Positions 33,711 through 45,888 of a DNA stretch of 64,000 nt are shown piece by piece. Below the pieces are notes generated by a model. That model ran no database searches. It had not been told where the DNA came from and saw only the letters and a program-made list of their open reading frames with translations. A program made the position numbers and the translations under genes. Location: contig JAYKKR010000007.1 of assembly GCA_036971615.1 (NCBI GenBank), positions 124,001 through 188,000 on the forward strand, read 5' to 3'. Each line of letters begins with the position of its first letter. The first letter of the stretch is position 1. This DNA is from Amyloporia xantha (Eukaryota; Basidiomycota; Agaricomycetes; Polyporales; Adustoporiaceae).

Positions 33711-35646
33711 TTATGAATCCCAGATGGCACCGAACGCGGGAATCCCACGGCTCATCATTCCGTAGACGACCTTCTCCGTTAGAGGCTGATTCGAAATAAT
33801 GACCACAGCCTCGGCGTTGAACTCGCGCACCATGCGATAAGTGAGCTTGACCAGATCGGGGCGGCCATGCTCACGAGTATCTGACAGGTTGAAGCGTCAA
33901 TCGACCGGTCCTAGGCACGAAACCCAGAAATACGCACCATAGATAACTGCATTCGGTGATGCATCCAGAAGAGAGTCGACAAGTTTGTCCCCGAACGTCT
34001 TTCTAACGGTAGGCGCAGTCCACAACAACTGGATCTGGGTGCGCTTGGCGAACACGACGGGAGCGATAGGGCCGATACCACTACCGGTCGCCACCATGAC
34101 CACACGGCGGAAAAGAGGAGTGACTCGCACAACGCCGTAGCATGGAATGCCACGGATCCAGATCTTGTCCGGGGGATTGCCGATCTGTTTCTCCGTCCAG
34201 TCGCCCGCTCTAGACACGACCGCAGAATAGCCCTTTTTGCCCGGCTCCGAGATAGTAGCAAACGAATGCCATTCAAACAGAGGATCGAGCGACATGCGTG
34301 TGAAATGCCCTGGGTGCGTGTTGACTGTTGGTATATGTTGTTAGATACCCAAGTTTAGAGCGGTTGTCAACACACTGACCGTAATCGAAGTACAGACGAA
34401 CACAGTGGTCCGAAAGGACCTCTGCACGTACAGGGACCTTGCGGAGACGGAGCCAGGGCAGAATAATTGAGCAAGTGAAGATCACAACGAGCCAAAACGC
34501 AGGCGATTTGACTAGCGCATGCCCTAATGCTTGATCGGACGGGCGGTAGTCGTTGGTTAGAAGCACAAACTGACGTATCATCGATCAGTATGCTTTAATA
34601 ATAGGGAATAAAGGGATAGAGACTTACCTGTGCCCACACAAGAGCGACAGCAGTCCAACCAGCGAAACGATGCGTTACTTCGAAGGTATTGTGACTCTTG
34701 GAGCGGAACCTGGGATAAGCGAAAATGACCACGCCCGCTAGGAGTACCAAGATGCAATAGGATAGGACTAATGTCGGAATGGAAGTCTGAGTGACGCGAT
34801 CAGTAAGGCGACACGGAGCAGAGAGTCAGTGAGTTTAAATCACCTTTCCCTTGTCGATTACTTCGCGCGTTGCCCGTCCGACGAAGAGCATGAGCCAGAC
34901 AGTGCCACTAGCTCCTGCACCCGAATGAACTGGAGTTGAAACGTCAGCGCTTGTCTTGTGAGGAGGCAGAGGTACACTTACTTCCGCCAATAGAATACAC
35001 TCTCGCCACGATGCGGCGAATCCACAAAGGCCAACTAGACAAAAGTTCAGCTTCGACTCAGATATCTGCGGACGGACTCTACGCACGATTGCGGGACGAG
35101 GCAGGCAACAGCGAAAAACGTGTTGATCACGTACTCTTGGCGCATGAGAATGGCCACAAACAGATTGGCGACGACGACTGTGCCGAGCTGACTAGCGTTG
35201 GCGCCTTTAGTGCAGTACCAGATGAAGACTCCCATATTGGTGATGAACACGATGCCGAAGAGCCTGCGGTACAGAGACATGATCTGGAAGCGCGCGTTGC
35301 GGATAAGCTTCCCTTGTGTCTTCGACGGCAGGTCATCATCTTGATAGCCTTCCCAGTTGATACCTTTCTCATCAATCGAACCCTTGCCCTCCAGAGTCGA
35401 CACAGAAGACGTATAGCTGGGGACTTCGCGAACGTGCGCAACCACAGAGCGCTTCTCGGACTCGTCCTTCTTAGATTCGTCGGGCTTGTATACGAGCGAG
35501 GGAATAGCTGGTGCGGACGACTCTGTATCTAGGGAGCTCGTGCCTCGGCCGGCTGTGTCCTTGACTTCCGATATGTCCTGCTCAGTACGTTGCTCGTTCG
35601 TTGCTGCCGCCATAATGTCGTCTGCTGGAATCCGACTTGTGGTCAT
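33711..35646 (-). CDS. TmpA-like integral membrane flavin oxidoreductase, copy 2
   Basis: Same architecture as the copy at 17912-19791, and nearly identical over long stretches of the flavin/nucleotide module (WIRGIPCYGVVRVTPLFRR, VATGSGIGPIAPVVFAKR, SRGIPAFGAIWDS). The N-terminal 110-130 residues are diverged, with MTTSRIPADDI and a Ser/Glu/Asp-rich stretch ending in a GxxWEGYQDDDLP block shared with copy 1. Membrane segments, the HSGAGASG motif and intron positions correspond. The stop TAA is at 33711-33713 and the ATG at 35646 is the first in frame. A TATA box lies about 145 bp upstream (minus strand, near 35791-35797). Both copies look intact, so two functional paralogues are likely rather than gene plus pseudogene. 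Confidence 0.88.
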
Positions 35647-38600
35647 TTCTAATGAGGCGTTAGTGAGATCGGGGAATGCAGGACGAAAAATGGAAGATAT
35701 GCATACTGTGGGCGAAAGTTGACAATGATAATCTCACAAGGGACGAGAAAAGCCGTCAGCTTGCTTAACCTCTGACGGTCTCGGTTGACCTTTTATACCT
35801 TCAATGCTAAGCTGGCATTGCGGCGCCGCCTTACTCACTCCGCATGTGATTGCAATTCTGGAGAGCAACAAAATCGCGGAGCGATTGCGTATTGCATCGA
35901 GATGCATCAGAACCTGTCTCCGCTAAGATAAAAATTACTGGGAACTTCGACTTGGGGGCAGAAGCGGCTAGGCTCCAGGACAGGCAAGCTATTCCACATG
36001 GAGATTGCATGATACGTAGCGGGACCGCTAGAGGCCTGGTGGAGTGCGTATCTTCTTTGTCTGTTCGGAGTGACAATGGTGGGCACGGCGGTATTTCGAG
36101 ATGGCCAGAAGAGCCGAAACCCCGGAGAGTCCGTGCCTTGAGAATGACAAGGGAAAGCAATCAATAACTGCGCGCTGTATGCATCAGCCGTCTACACCAC
36201 GTCGGATGGACAGAATGTCGAGATGGTGCCTTCCGAACTGCCCGACCGTAATCCAACAATTAAGGAAGGCTAGACAGAGCAGAACGCAGGATGTAGTCTG
36301 GGCAAGTAGGGTAGAAGTTTTCGTGTGGGAGCTCAATAGTATCTAGCCTGAAGAATCAAGGTGAGACAAGGTCGAACTCACCATAAAATGGGTCCGGGGC
36401 CCCAAGTACAACGCGGGTACACACTTCGGCCGATCACCGTTATTTGGATATAAAGTTTGCAATACATGAAGTTGGCAATAATGAGGTCGAGATAACGGGG
36501 AGAAGAGGCGCAGCGGACGGAACGAAGACCGGTTGCATGCGGATGGTGCTCAGCGCATCAAGCTGTACACATGCGATCTCGATGTTCTGTCTCGGCGCTA
36601 TACAGATAAAGACGCTTCTTGTGTGGGTACCTCCATGGCGTAACGTGAGTCGAGATGGCGCACGCGCATGAATCAACACCGACTTCGCTTATGCCGCGAG
36701 GGCACAACCCCTACCGAATTCGTATTACTGGATGATTGACGAATATATGCGATAAATGATGTCCGAATCAAAACGAGGCATTGGGCACCCACCTTGGCGG
36801 GAAATCGGATGCACAAGGGGTTAAAGGTGGACAGCCGAATCAGTGACGCGGCCGAGGGCTGTACCAAGGAAACGGCTATGGTCGAGGAGCAAGCCATATC
36901 CGCGATTATTGCTTGAGGCGCTCGAAGATAATCATCGCTTTTCGATCGGAGAATTGAAATCTGATCGTGCCCGAACCAAAATTAAGCACAAACAGGTCTA
37001 AAAACAGGTTGCAGTCTATTGGATTCAACTTCATTAACCTACCCTGGTACCGTGGTATTTCATAAACAATTCGTTTGTCGACACAGGAGACCATAGCGCT
37101 CATCAAAGTCCCATGAAATTAGCCTCCGTTGCTCAGATAGTCGTTCGCCTCTATTTGCATGGAAAGCCGACGTATTCGGATATGCTCACACGACTGCATC
37201 TCCTTTGGACGTGTTCAGTCACTACTTCGTCTCGGCATTGGCAACCTGCCGTGGCAGATTTGAGGTATGCCTATCTACACTGCCAGTGTGGTAGATAGGC
37301 AGCATACATACCTCGCAGACTGTTCTTCCTGACGGGGATGTTCATCATACGTAAATGCTGGCGCCGAATGCAAGTTATCTTCGAGAAGGTATATTCTAGG
37401 AGAACTCCACAGGCGCAGTCTTAGCAGGCACTATACAGGGCTAGCCATACGGACTTCGGACGGGGATCTGACACTTGCTCGATTCGACATTTTCTCACCA
37501 TACCTCAAGGCCTCAAAGGCCCAGTCCTGGGTGCCACAGTCAGAAGTTTCTTGACTGATTGATCTATACAGGCACGACCCGATGGTGACGACGGCACGGG
37601 CTTCTTCCTCGTATTCGCCGCATCGGACAGGTAAGCGCTCCCCTGCAGGCTTTCGGGCCTCTGAATTCCTCCACCAGGCATCGTTGGCATCTACCGGGAC
37701 TAGACTTCCAGGGTAACTGCCATGTTTGAACGCTGCTGGCTGAATGATGTCCCTGGTGGCGTCTGACCGGTCGGGTTCGCTTTCTCTCCAGTACCAAACT
37801 TCCTCCGCATTGTACCACGGCGTAGAACCGCTGTCGAGAACTCTACTTGTCTTCCACGATTTGGACACCTGACGTTTGAATTGTTGCGATGCAGCGATTT
37901 ACAGGAAAAGAAGCTTCTACATGCCCTTCTGTGCCTAAAACTGATCCAGAACCAATTACATTCCCATGATCCACATTTTAATTCATTTCGCAGCCGACAT
38001 TTTCTGTTAACAAATGTTCATAACTTAGCTGCACTGTGAAATACGAAGAAACCCCGCACGCATTCAACTCCCACAGTTGCTGCCCAATACTCGGGGATCC
38101 CAAATGGGTCAATTTATAGTACCTGATGCATGATGGCTCGCTTGTGCAACTTCAAGCGTGAAGCCGTTGCATACACGAGGCTCGTCATCCAAGAGCGGCT
38201 CTTTCAAGGCGGTGAGATCTTTTCCCTGTATTGTCGGGATTGATTTTTGACCTAATGTTCACTGCGCCGCAGCGAACTGGGGAGAAGCTCGTTTGGGCTT
38301 GTAACCGAAATAATAGATCGGCTGGTAAAACTAGACCAATCGTTCCCGCTCACTGTTAATAAAAAGGCATATCTCCGGAGGCCTTCCCTTCACCGTGCCT
38401 CCGGTGTCTTGCTATCTCGGATATGCTATATCAAGGGTCAGGTCGGAAACGTTCATAGCATGTCGCAGTCTGATTGACAGAAAACTCTCGGGAGACGACG
38501 GAGGCAAGCGAGACTCCGGCGTTTCGCTTGCATGAAGCGGACAGGTATTTGCGACCAAGGCGGACATCAACTTGGCACTCAGCGTCTGCGTTACCCCTTT

Positions 38601-38865
38601 TGCTCTGACAATTCGGAATATCCTTTCTGTTGTGGAATACTGAACACCATGTAGTGTCATCTCAGCGGCTGATATGTGGATAGCAAAGTTCGGAGAGTGC
38701 TAGCGGCAATGGTTCTGTCAGACTCATACAATGCACATATCGTCGCGAGACTCATGTAAGCGTTTGGTACGATCACGTGGTCCCACTACACAGTTAGACA
38801 CAGGTTAGACCTTCCCACTGTCCCACTGTCACTGTAACCTCCTCTGCACCCATTCAGACCACCAT
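35647..38865. other. 3.2-kb gene-poor interval
   Basis: I recognise no gene here. The minus-strand frame 37431-37868 (145 codons) is the longest open stretch; it is rich in W, S, R and E and matches nothing I know. Other frames are short and overlapping. No terminal repeats were found. Confidence 0.45.
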
Positions 38866-40120
38866 TTGGCAATGCAGAGCGTAGGAGAGACCAGTCTGCG
38901 AGGGCGTCTGCCTTTCGCATCAATGTATGAAGTCGTGTGGTCCGAACTTCGTGCGACCTTCAAGAAGACCTCCCAGCGGAAGCTTGAACAGTGTTCTCGG
39001 GATCTCTGTTTTGTTGCCCTCTCCATTCGGTATGACTCAAACATCCACGTTTGTCATTGATTCTCATTCACGATGCTCTCCTCTTTGACATTTGGGCTAG
39101 ATAGAACAGGCTACCTGTTCGACGCATTCACTACAGGAGATCGGCAAAAGACTGCGCTTCAGATATTCTCTGACGTGCTCGTCGCTTTGCGCAAAGTGAG
39201 TATTTTCTTCGCAATCACGAGTGATAAGAATACGCGACATCACGGCAGTATCCTGTCATACTGTTCATTGCAGGTACGTGGGGGTCGCATTGCTTACATG
39301 GCTCGTATCTTATAGCAAACAGCGCCACTTCCCTAACCCTAACTTTAAACGCGCGGAGCCGAAAGCAGACTTCCATCTGATAAAAATATCTTGCAGCTAG
39401 TCCCGGCATTCAATCTCGTCATCCTGGTGGACGAGCCGATCTCCAGTCAGCTATTTTTCGTCAACATCAGCCTGCTGCGAGAACGCTGTCTGTTCCGCGG
39501 CTCCGGACCCGGTGTAGAAGCCCCGAGAAATTCTAGTGATCAATGGACTAGTTTCATCCGACTCCTTGAAAATCCCGTCCTGGTCGGTCCCATCCGCGTT
39601 TCCCATGACGGGCTGTTCTCTCACTTCCTCTCGCACGCCTATCCACTAGATGTCCTCTCCACCAAAACGGCTCCTGATCACCCTCTCTATGTTGTGTCGT
39701 GATAGCCAACTAGAACATACATTCCCACCTCCCGTTGCATTATCCTTACAGCCAAGCCTTGATCTTACGGATATCGTTCCGCTGGCGGCATTTCTGCTTG
39801 AATATCCTGTCGCGTATGTCCCTGCGTCTGCGCATCAGACGTCCTTTCTGGAGGGCGTTCCCCTCGATGTCTACCAGGTCACCTTCGTCTCACGACCTAC
39901 GGGTAGTCAATGCCCGGACTCCACCAATGTGGAGCACAGTCTCCTGAAGTTTTCGTGCCCCTCTATAGTTGGCGGTGTGGAAGCCGACCTGTCCCCACCA
40001 CGGCTCGTGGAAAGATTGAAAAGTAGGTTTGGTGCCCGACAGCTGGAAGGGGGAGCAGGACTAGCAAGCAGCATCATTGTACGGCACCATGTGGAAACTC
40101 ATGCCCGAGTTTCCCTTTGA
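38866..40120 (+). CDS. Conserved hypothetical protein, possibly DUF4504/C1orf74-like
   Basis: Four or more exons join in frame: the first ends ...CFVALSIR before a GTATGA donor (about 39029); the next reads TGYLFDAFTTGDRQKTALQIFSDVLVALRK; then LVPAFNLVILVDEPISSQLFFVNISLLRERCL through GPIRVSHDGLFSHFL; and the last PSLDLTDIVPLAAFLLEYPVAYVP, FLEGVPLDVYQVTFV, LLKFSCP, LSPPRLVERLKSRFG and RHHVETHARVSL. The segments LLEYPVAYVP and LLKFSCP recall DUF4504 (UPF0739), a domain without known function; I hold this loosely. The start could be 38866 or the in-frame ATG two codons later. It converges with the PPWD1 gene, leaving about 95 bp. Confidence 0.72.
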
Positions 40121-40216
40121 TCCGCATTTTAGTACACTACTGGAACATGTGTCTACAACCTCGTATAGCTATGAAGGATCTCACAAGCATACCACACTAC
40201 TGCGACCATGATCAGC

Positions 40217-42766
40217 TTAACTCTCTACATCGATATTAACAATTTTGATGTCATCATAGGGCTTATCCAGCTTGTTTGTCTTGACATTCTCTATCGCATG
40301 CACAATCTCGAGCCCAGACAACACTCGGCCAAAGATTGTGTGCTTCTTATCGAGCCAAGGCGTGGCCGTCGTCGTGATGAAGAACTGTGACCCGTTCGTA
40401 TTGGGGCCCGCGTTTGCCATGCTAACGGTGTATGGTCTAATTCGATGGTCAAAAGTCAGTCTGATCCAGAACCGCGTTTCTCGTAACTCACCTATCGTGC
40501 TTAAGATCATCCGAAAATTCGTCTTCGAACTCTCTGCCCCATATTGACATACCCCCGGTCCCGTCTCCCAATGGGTCGCCCGTCTGGATCATGAACTTCG
40601 GGATGACTCGATGGAAAATTACGCCTTCGTAATACCCGCTCCGAGCGTGACCGACAAAGTTCTCTACCGCCCTCGGCGCCTGCTGCGGGAAGAGCCTGAG
40701 GTGCATGTCGCCCAGAGTCGTGTGAATGGTGGCAGAATTGGCGACAGGCGAAGGACCGCCCTTCCCAAGCGCATGAGTGGATGACGCAATCGTCTGTTCT
40801 TCGCGAGTAGGACGCTCGTTGAAGATGTCGCGATCTCCGGACTTATCATCCCTATAGTCTGTTCAGTTCTCACGCAGACATATTTTGGTCTGATAGTACG
40901 CACTCAGGTTCGGAACGAGTGAATAGATAGAATCTTTGGCGCTTGAAGCCGGTGGAAACGAGCGTTGGATCTCGTACGGCTTTTCCCGCAAGTAGAGGAT
41001 TGGCAGAAGCCGCCGCCGCCTAAACAATGATCATGTTCACGCGCACATTCGAAATAGTCAATCAACCACATACAGCAGTTGTCAATCCCTTCTTTGCAGG
41101 TGCTCCTTGATACAGGGTGAGGTTCATCCACCGTATGGTTTCGTCTTTCCCCAGCAGTCGCACAACTCGATTTGTGACTGTATTGACCACTGTGATACGC
41201 GTATGAGCGATTGGACACTTTGTGTAAAAGGTCCTGCCTTACCTTTGATACCGAGCAAAGTCGGATAGATGACGAACGCACCACTTTCGTCCCAGATCGC
41301 GTTGCACCATCGACCCGGTACGACACCGTCAGGACCTGGTAATTCAAGTTCCCTTTCCATCGCCAAACGACGGCCGAACTCCATGTCTTCGACTTTATAG
41401 ATTGCCGTGCCGGCCTGTTGCATCTCCTGAATGGCTTCGAGGGACTCGTCATACTTGCGAGTCAACTTCCCACTGAGAAAGGAGAAGATGCGGATTTGGC
41501 GGTCGGGGAGTGAGAAAGTGACGAAGGATGACGAATCTGGAGAGAGTGTAATGCATGTAGGAATTGATTTCGACTATACGGCGGGGAAAATGAGACCGCG
41601 AATCCACCGGACACAGGTGGATACGCACCTTCTTGAACTCATATAAGTCAGTCGTGCTCTTGTAAGACCATAGACCAGGGTCATTTTTGGGCAGCTCGAA
41701 GGGCTCAATCGGTTGCCAATATTCAACGAACCCCCCTTCGTCCGCAGATATGACTGTGTCATACTTGTTACTATACTGAGCATACGGTGTTGGTAATCAT
41801 AGCTCAAATCATAGTCATGTCAGCACATACCGCCATGACATGCACTGGGAAGCGATGCAATTTGTCCACTGTCTCAAGCGGTTGCCCGTTTCCGCGCCCA
41901 TCATAGAGGCGTATCGTGCCGTTGTCTCGTTCTGAGCTACAATATCATTAATCAAATCAACATGAAGCGTAAGCAATCCGCTTACACCGCTAGCAGCCCC
42001 TGGGCCTGTCCCCGCCGATGCACCCAACAGCATGCATGTGGTGTGTACCCCAATTTGATCATATTTATCATATCTAGGAATGTTTCAGAATACCCACGCA
42101 AGACGCAAAGGAGGGTTCCATACCGAAGTTGATCACGTCAAATACCTTGGCAGTCCCATCCTCGGCGATACTGGCGAACAGTTGCCCGTCTGTACTGGCA
42201 GAAACACCGACTATAGGCGCAAGATGCGCACGGTAGTGCTTAACAAATTCGATCCCTTGCTCCTGCTTTTTCCATAATTTAAGGTGCCCGTCAATTGAGG
42301 CAGTAAGCAGGAATTCAGTTCTGCGTGCCAACATATCCAATTCAGCAATCACATTCAACTGTACTACAGTTATTAAACATACCTCGTCATGACACAGAAA
42401 TTGATGACATCTCTGTGCATGAAACTCTTGTGGTATCTGTCGGCATTGGGTAGATGATCTAAGTACAACTTTTCATGTGGAAGCACTGCGTCGTTTGTTC
42501 GGGCCACAGATTCAGCGTGCAAATATTTCGACAAACCACAGTTCGCGCGCACCTTTGCGTTTTTTCTTCACCAAACCATTCCCAGGACCCTCCACCGGTA
42601 CCGGCATTGGTCCCACGTCTTCGTCTTCGTCTTCAACCTCCTCTTTTGTCTCAACAAAGGTTGGGCCTTCCGGATCCTCCGCCTTGACCCGTTCATCCTC
42701 TTCCGTGCCGGATGGGTTGCGTGTTCTCTTCCCGAGAACAGATGTGTCCTGTTCCATGTCGGACAT
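40217..42766 (-). CDS. PPWD1: WD40-repeat peptidyl-prolyl cis-trans isomerase (PPWD1 type)
   Basis: PPWD1-type cyclophilins join an N-terminal WD40 propeller to a C-terminal cyclophilin and are known from spliceosomes. The N-terminus is acidic with a nuclear-like basic patch ([12 protein letters not shown]). WD40 blocks follow: [68 protein letters not shown], and KTGLYEF-type loops. The cyclophilin shows [78 protein letters not shown]; the catalytic Arg (FHR), the QTGDP loop and SQFFIT are all present, so it should be active. It ends at 40217. Several introns; start ATG at 42766. Confidence 0.93.
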
Positions 42767-43023
42767 ATGGCCAATTGAATGTGGGCGTGGAATAAGTTGA
42801 CCTAGGAATGTGCGGTGCTGAAGTCCTCTAACTTGGCAGTGACCGTCTGAGGCGGGAATTAGGCGCTCAATAGATGAAAGAGGCGCCAGTACAAATTCAG
42901 GCAGGCGTTGTGGTATTCATGTACACTGCAGCCACCAGCCGCGAACTCATACAAAAACCTGCAGTTTCAAGCTTCAAATTTAAGTCCGGTCCGCGTAAAA
43001 CCCATAAAGTGAAACGCTAAACG

Positions 43024-44187
43024 CTACATGAGAATACAGTCATCCTTCGAGTCCCCTTCTGCCAAGATCGCCTTATCCTCCTCACTCAGAGGAAGACCCT
43101 TCTTAGCTCGTTCCACTATAGCTCTTCGCCTGCTCTCCCGCTCCGCCTTTGCTCGACTAGCATAACACAAGAATAGTACCAATATAGTAGATTACGCCCG
43201 AGCGAATAGCGATGGGGGACGGTAAGACATAGCATTCAGTAGTGATGATTTAGGATTGACATTAGGTGCAATAGGCGTGTCGCGTCGTGAGTTGTCGTGA
43301 GAGAAAGGGTTGGAAGTAGGTAGTGGTGTAATGGTGTGCGACGTAGGAGAACTGAAGCTTTATGAGTTGTCACTGAGCGCGAAGTGAACGAGGCATACTC
43401 ACCGATCCGACTGTGAGAATGGATTAGAAAACGTGGAAGAAGAGGACGAGGATGACTTCGATAGTGGGGGAGATTGTGGGGTCCCTTGCGTGATTTTGGC
43501 TTGAGACGAAGAAGCGAGCATGGTGGTTGATGCCATAGCACGCTGGATGGCGTTCACGGCAGCTGTACTGGTCGCTGCTGTTCGTGAAGACACGTCCGCT
43601 AAAGGACGAGATGGGGAAGAACCCGCCGTTCTTGAACCATTGGGGACGCAAGTGTGAGAGGTAGGGAAACGATGCTGTGGACAAAATTGCTGCTTGCATT
43701 TCTATCAGGTCGATGGGTCAGACAAGATCTATTAAGAACAGGTAATAATTACATACGTCACAGCGTATAGGCGCGAAGAGCACTTTGCCACACTTTGCCC
43801 TTGCGCAGGTGGGGGAAGACTTCTTGCGAGTCTTCCCAGTCATGACAGAGCATTCGGAACTAATATGAGCTTCCATGCGGATGTTGGGATCTTGCCCAGG
43901 CGGAATCGCTACTGGCGTGTTGCACAGGGGACCTACCAGAATCGTGAGTCCAATGACGAAGGGTCTGTCAGCAAATACTCACAAGAAGGTGCTACACGAT
44001 TGTGCTTGCTTGCATCGAAATGATCACACCTGTGCGACTCCGGAAGAAAGTGTTCTCCGCAGAAAGAATGGTCGCAGTGTTGGCACCGAAATGGCAAGAA
44101 ATCTACCAGTAGACAAGATGGGTGTGAACATTGCTGACCGACGCTTAGTAGTTGTGCATCCCGTTCAGGTGTCACGGATCGAGACAT
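43024..44187 (-). CDS. Tandem AN1 zinc-finger protein with C-terminal CaaX box (ZFAND2/AIRAPL-like)
   Basis: Proteins with two AN1 fingers bind the proteasome or Cdc48/p97 under stress. AN1-1: QCSHPSCLLVDFLPFRCQHCDHSFCGEHFLPESHRC. AN1-2 after an intron: CARAKCGKVLFAPIRCDKCKQQFCPQHRFPTSHTC. A Ser-rich linker follows, and after another intron the helix ASRAKAERESRRRAIVERAKKG, LSEEDKAILAEG and the final residues CILM before TAG (43024-43026). CILM fits the CaaX prenylation consensus with Met favouring farnesyl. Human AIRAPL has a comparable C-terminal lipid anchor, so membrane attachment is plausible. The long intron around 43150-43400 may hide a further exon. Divergent from the phosphatase gene. 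Confidence 0.9.
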
Positions 44188-44489
44188 GGTGGCTAGTAAT
44201 GCGAGCGAGATAGTATGTTCGTAAAGAGGTTATAGCCACCTCCTGGCGACTCTCTGCAGATATATATGGAGTCAGGAGGTGGACACGCGTCCACCTCGAG
44301 TCGGACGCGTAAGCTTAAGGCTGAGTGAGGGAGACACGCAAGCTGAGACGGGCAGCCACTGGAAGGTTCTAGCCTAATCGGGCAAGAGGCGGTATTCAAC
44401 ACGTGCTATATATGGGCGCCTGTAGAGGCGCCGGTGTTCTAAGGTACAGAGGAGTCAACGGGGCATGGACAGACACAATTGTCGCCACC
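44188..44489. promoter_or_regulatory. Divergent promoter of the AN1 gene and the histidine phosphatase, with two ACGCGT boxes and a hairpin
   Basis: ACGCGT occurs at 44285-44290 and again at 44305-44310. It is the MCB sequence bound by MBF-type factors in yeasts. The first sits inside a 9-bp inverted repeat (GAGGTGGAC / GTCCACCTC). TATATAT-like stretches lie near 44258 and 44406, facing either gene. Function is inferred only. Confidence 0.35.
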
Positions 44490-45725
44490 ATGAATCAAAG
44501 CCAGCCTGAACTACCCACTGCAACATTTACCTTCGTAAGTGGAAAACACAGGGAAAAAATTGAGTGCTCATCACAATGGTACATAGATTAGACATGGAGA
44601 GTCGGCAGATAACCTGGTTCGTGTATCCAGCGCTCCGCCGTGGGATTAAGCATTGACAAGACTGAACTGTAGCGAAGTTTATGGGCGGGATGGAAAGACT
44701 CACCTCTGTCTAACCATGGTCAGTCAGATCGCCCCTTACTCGTTCATGGCATTAACCATTGTGCAACGCAGGCATGAATGTGAATTTGAAATACTAGTAG
44801 TATCTACGACATGCTGTCGAATTAACTCACCCCTGTTCACAGCAAGCGAAAGCACTGGGAGTCTCGCTATCCAAGACCCCCTTCATCGCGATACATGCGT
44901 CTCCGCTTAAACGGGCTCTTTGGACGGCTGAAGCAGTCCGCGACGCTCAGAAAGAGCCGCAGCCGCCACTGACGACCTCTCCACTCCTGCGAGAACAGCA
45001 CTTTGGCATTGCTGAAGGTCAGCCGTGGATCATGGTAATGGAACCTGGCGTCTCTTTAGAGGAGTACTACGCGCGGGGTGTATATCCGGTCTTGCCTGGT
45101 CGCTCGCAGAAATTCCCTGAAGGGGAGAGCCTCGACGATCTGGCGAGGAGAGCTGAACAAGCCATCAATGAACTAGCTATGCCCTACATCTGGCAAGCGG
45201 CGAGGGCAGGTGAGAAAGGGATCCATGTTGCAATTGTGAGCCATGGATTATGTATCAGCGAGCTTCTGCCCGCCCTGTTGTCTAAGGATGCCAGTGGTGT
45301 GCATCCGGGACATAAGTACAAGGGCTTGCTGAACACTGCTTGGACAAGAGTCACGGTCAATGTCAAGGCAAGTCCTGCTACCCGAGTATCATCCGTATAT
45401 ATTGATTAATCTGTGGTGATCAGGGATTGAAAGAAGGGCAACCCCTGAAATTTCCTGACAACGATCCCCCTCCGCTGGAAATTAAAGTTACCGACTTCAA
45501 CCGCCACGAGCATTTGGACCGCGTGGTAAGTATCATCATTGTGAGGGGCAACAGAATTGCTGATATGCTACCACCCAGGCTCGGCAAAAGGGCGGTATCG
45601 GCAGTGCAGAATATGATCCAAAGCAGCAAAGCATCCGTGCGTTTTTCGGAGGGGAGGCAATCTCGACAGAAGAGGGACGTAGCAGCAGCAATGCTCTGGA
45701 CGAAATCGACGTAGATACCCGGTAA
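44490..45725 (+). CDS. Histidine phosphatase superfamily (phosphoglycerate mutase-like) protein
   Basis: The protein carries IRHGESADNL (catalytic RHG histidine), LWAGWKDSPLSNHGMNQAKALG, a HASPLKRALWTAEA block (second catalytic Arg), FPEGESLDDLARRAEQAI and HVAIVSHGLCISELL (second catalytic His), as in phosphoglycerate mutase-like phosphatases. The substrate is unknown. The start has an excellent context (GCCACCATGA). An 8-nt microexon at 44772-44779 supplies Gly-Met-Asn between NH and QAKA. One intron (from about 45370) starts GC rather than GT, followed by AAGT. The C-terminus is hydrophilic and ends at TAA 45723-45725. I rate the family certain and the exon structure good. Confidence 0.9.
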
Positions 45726-45888
45726 CAAACGCGGGCATCGCAGATGTAGGACTGCTCAGGGGACTTTGGGGTATGTCTACAAATACAGGGATGATAGAGA
45801 CCACTGTTGTACAAGTCAGAATATCTCGCATCATACATGAACACCAGAATGTACCATAAAGCTATTGTGTGTGCCGAAACGCGGGTGT

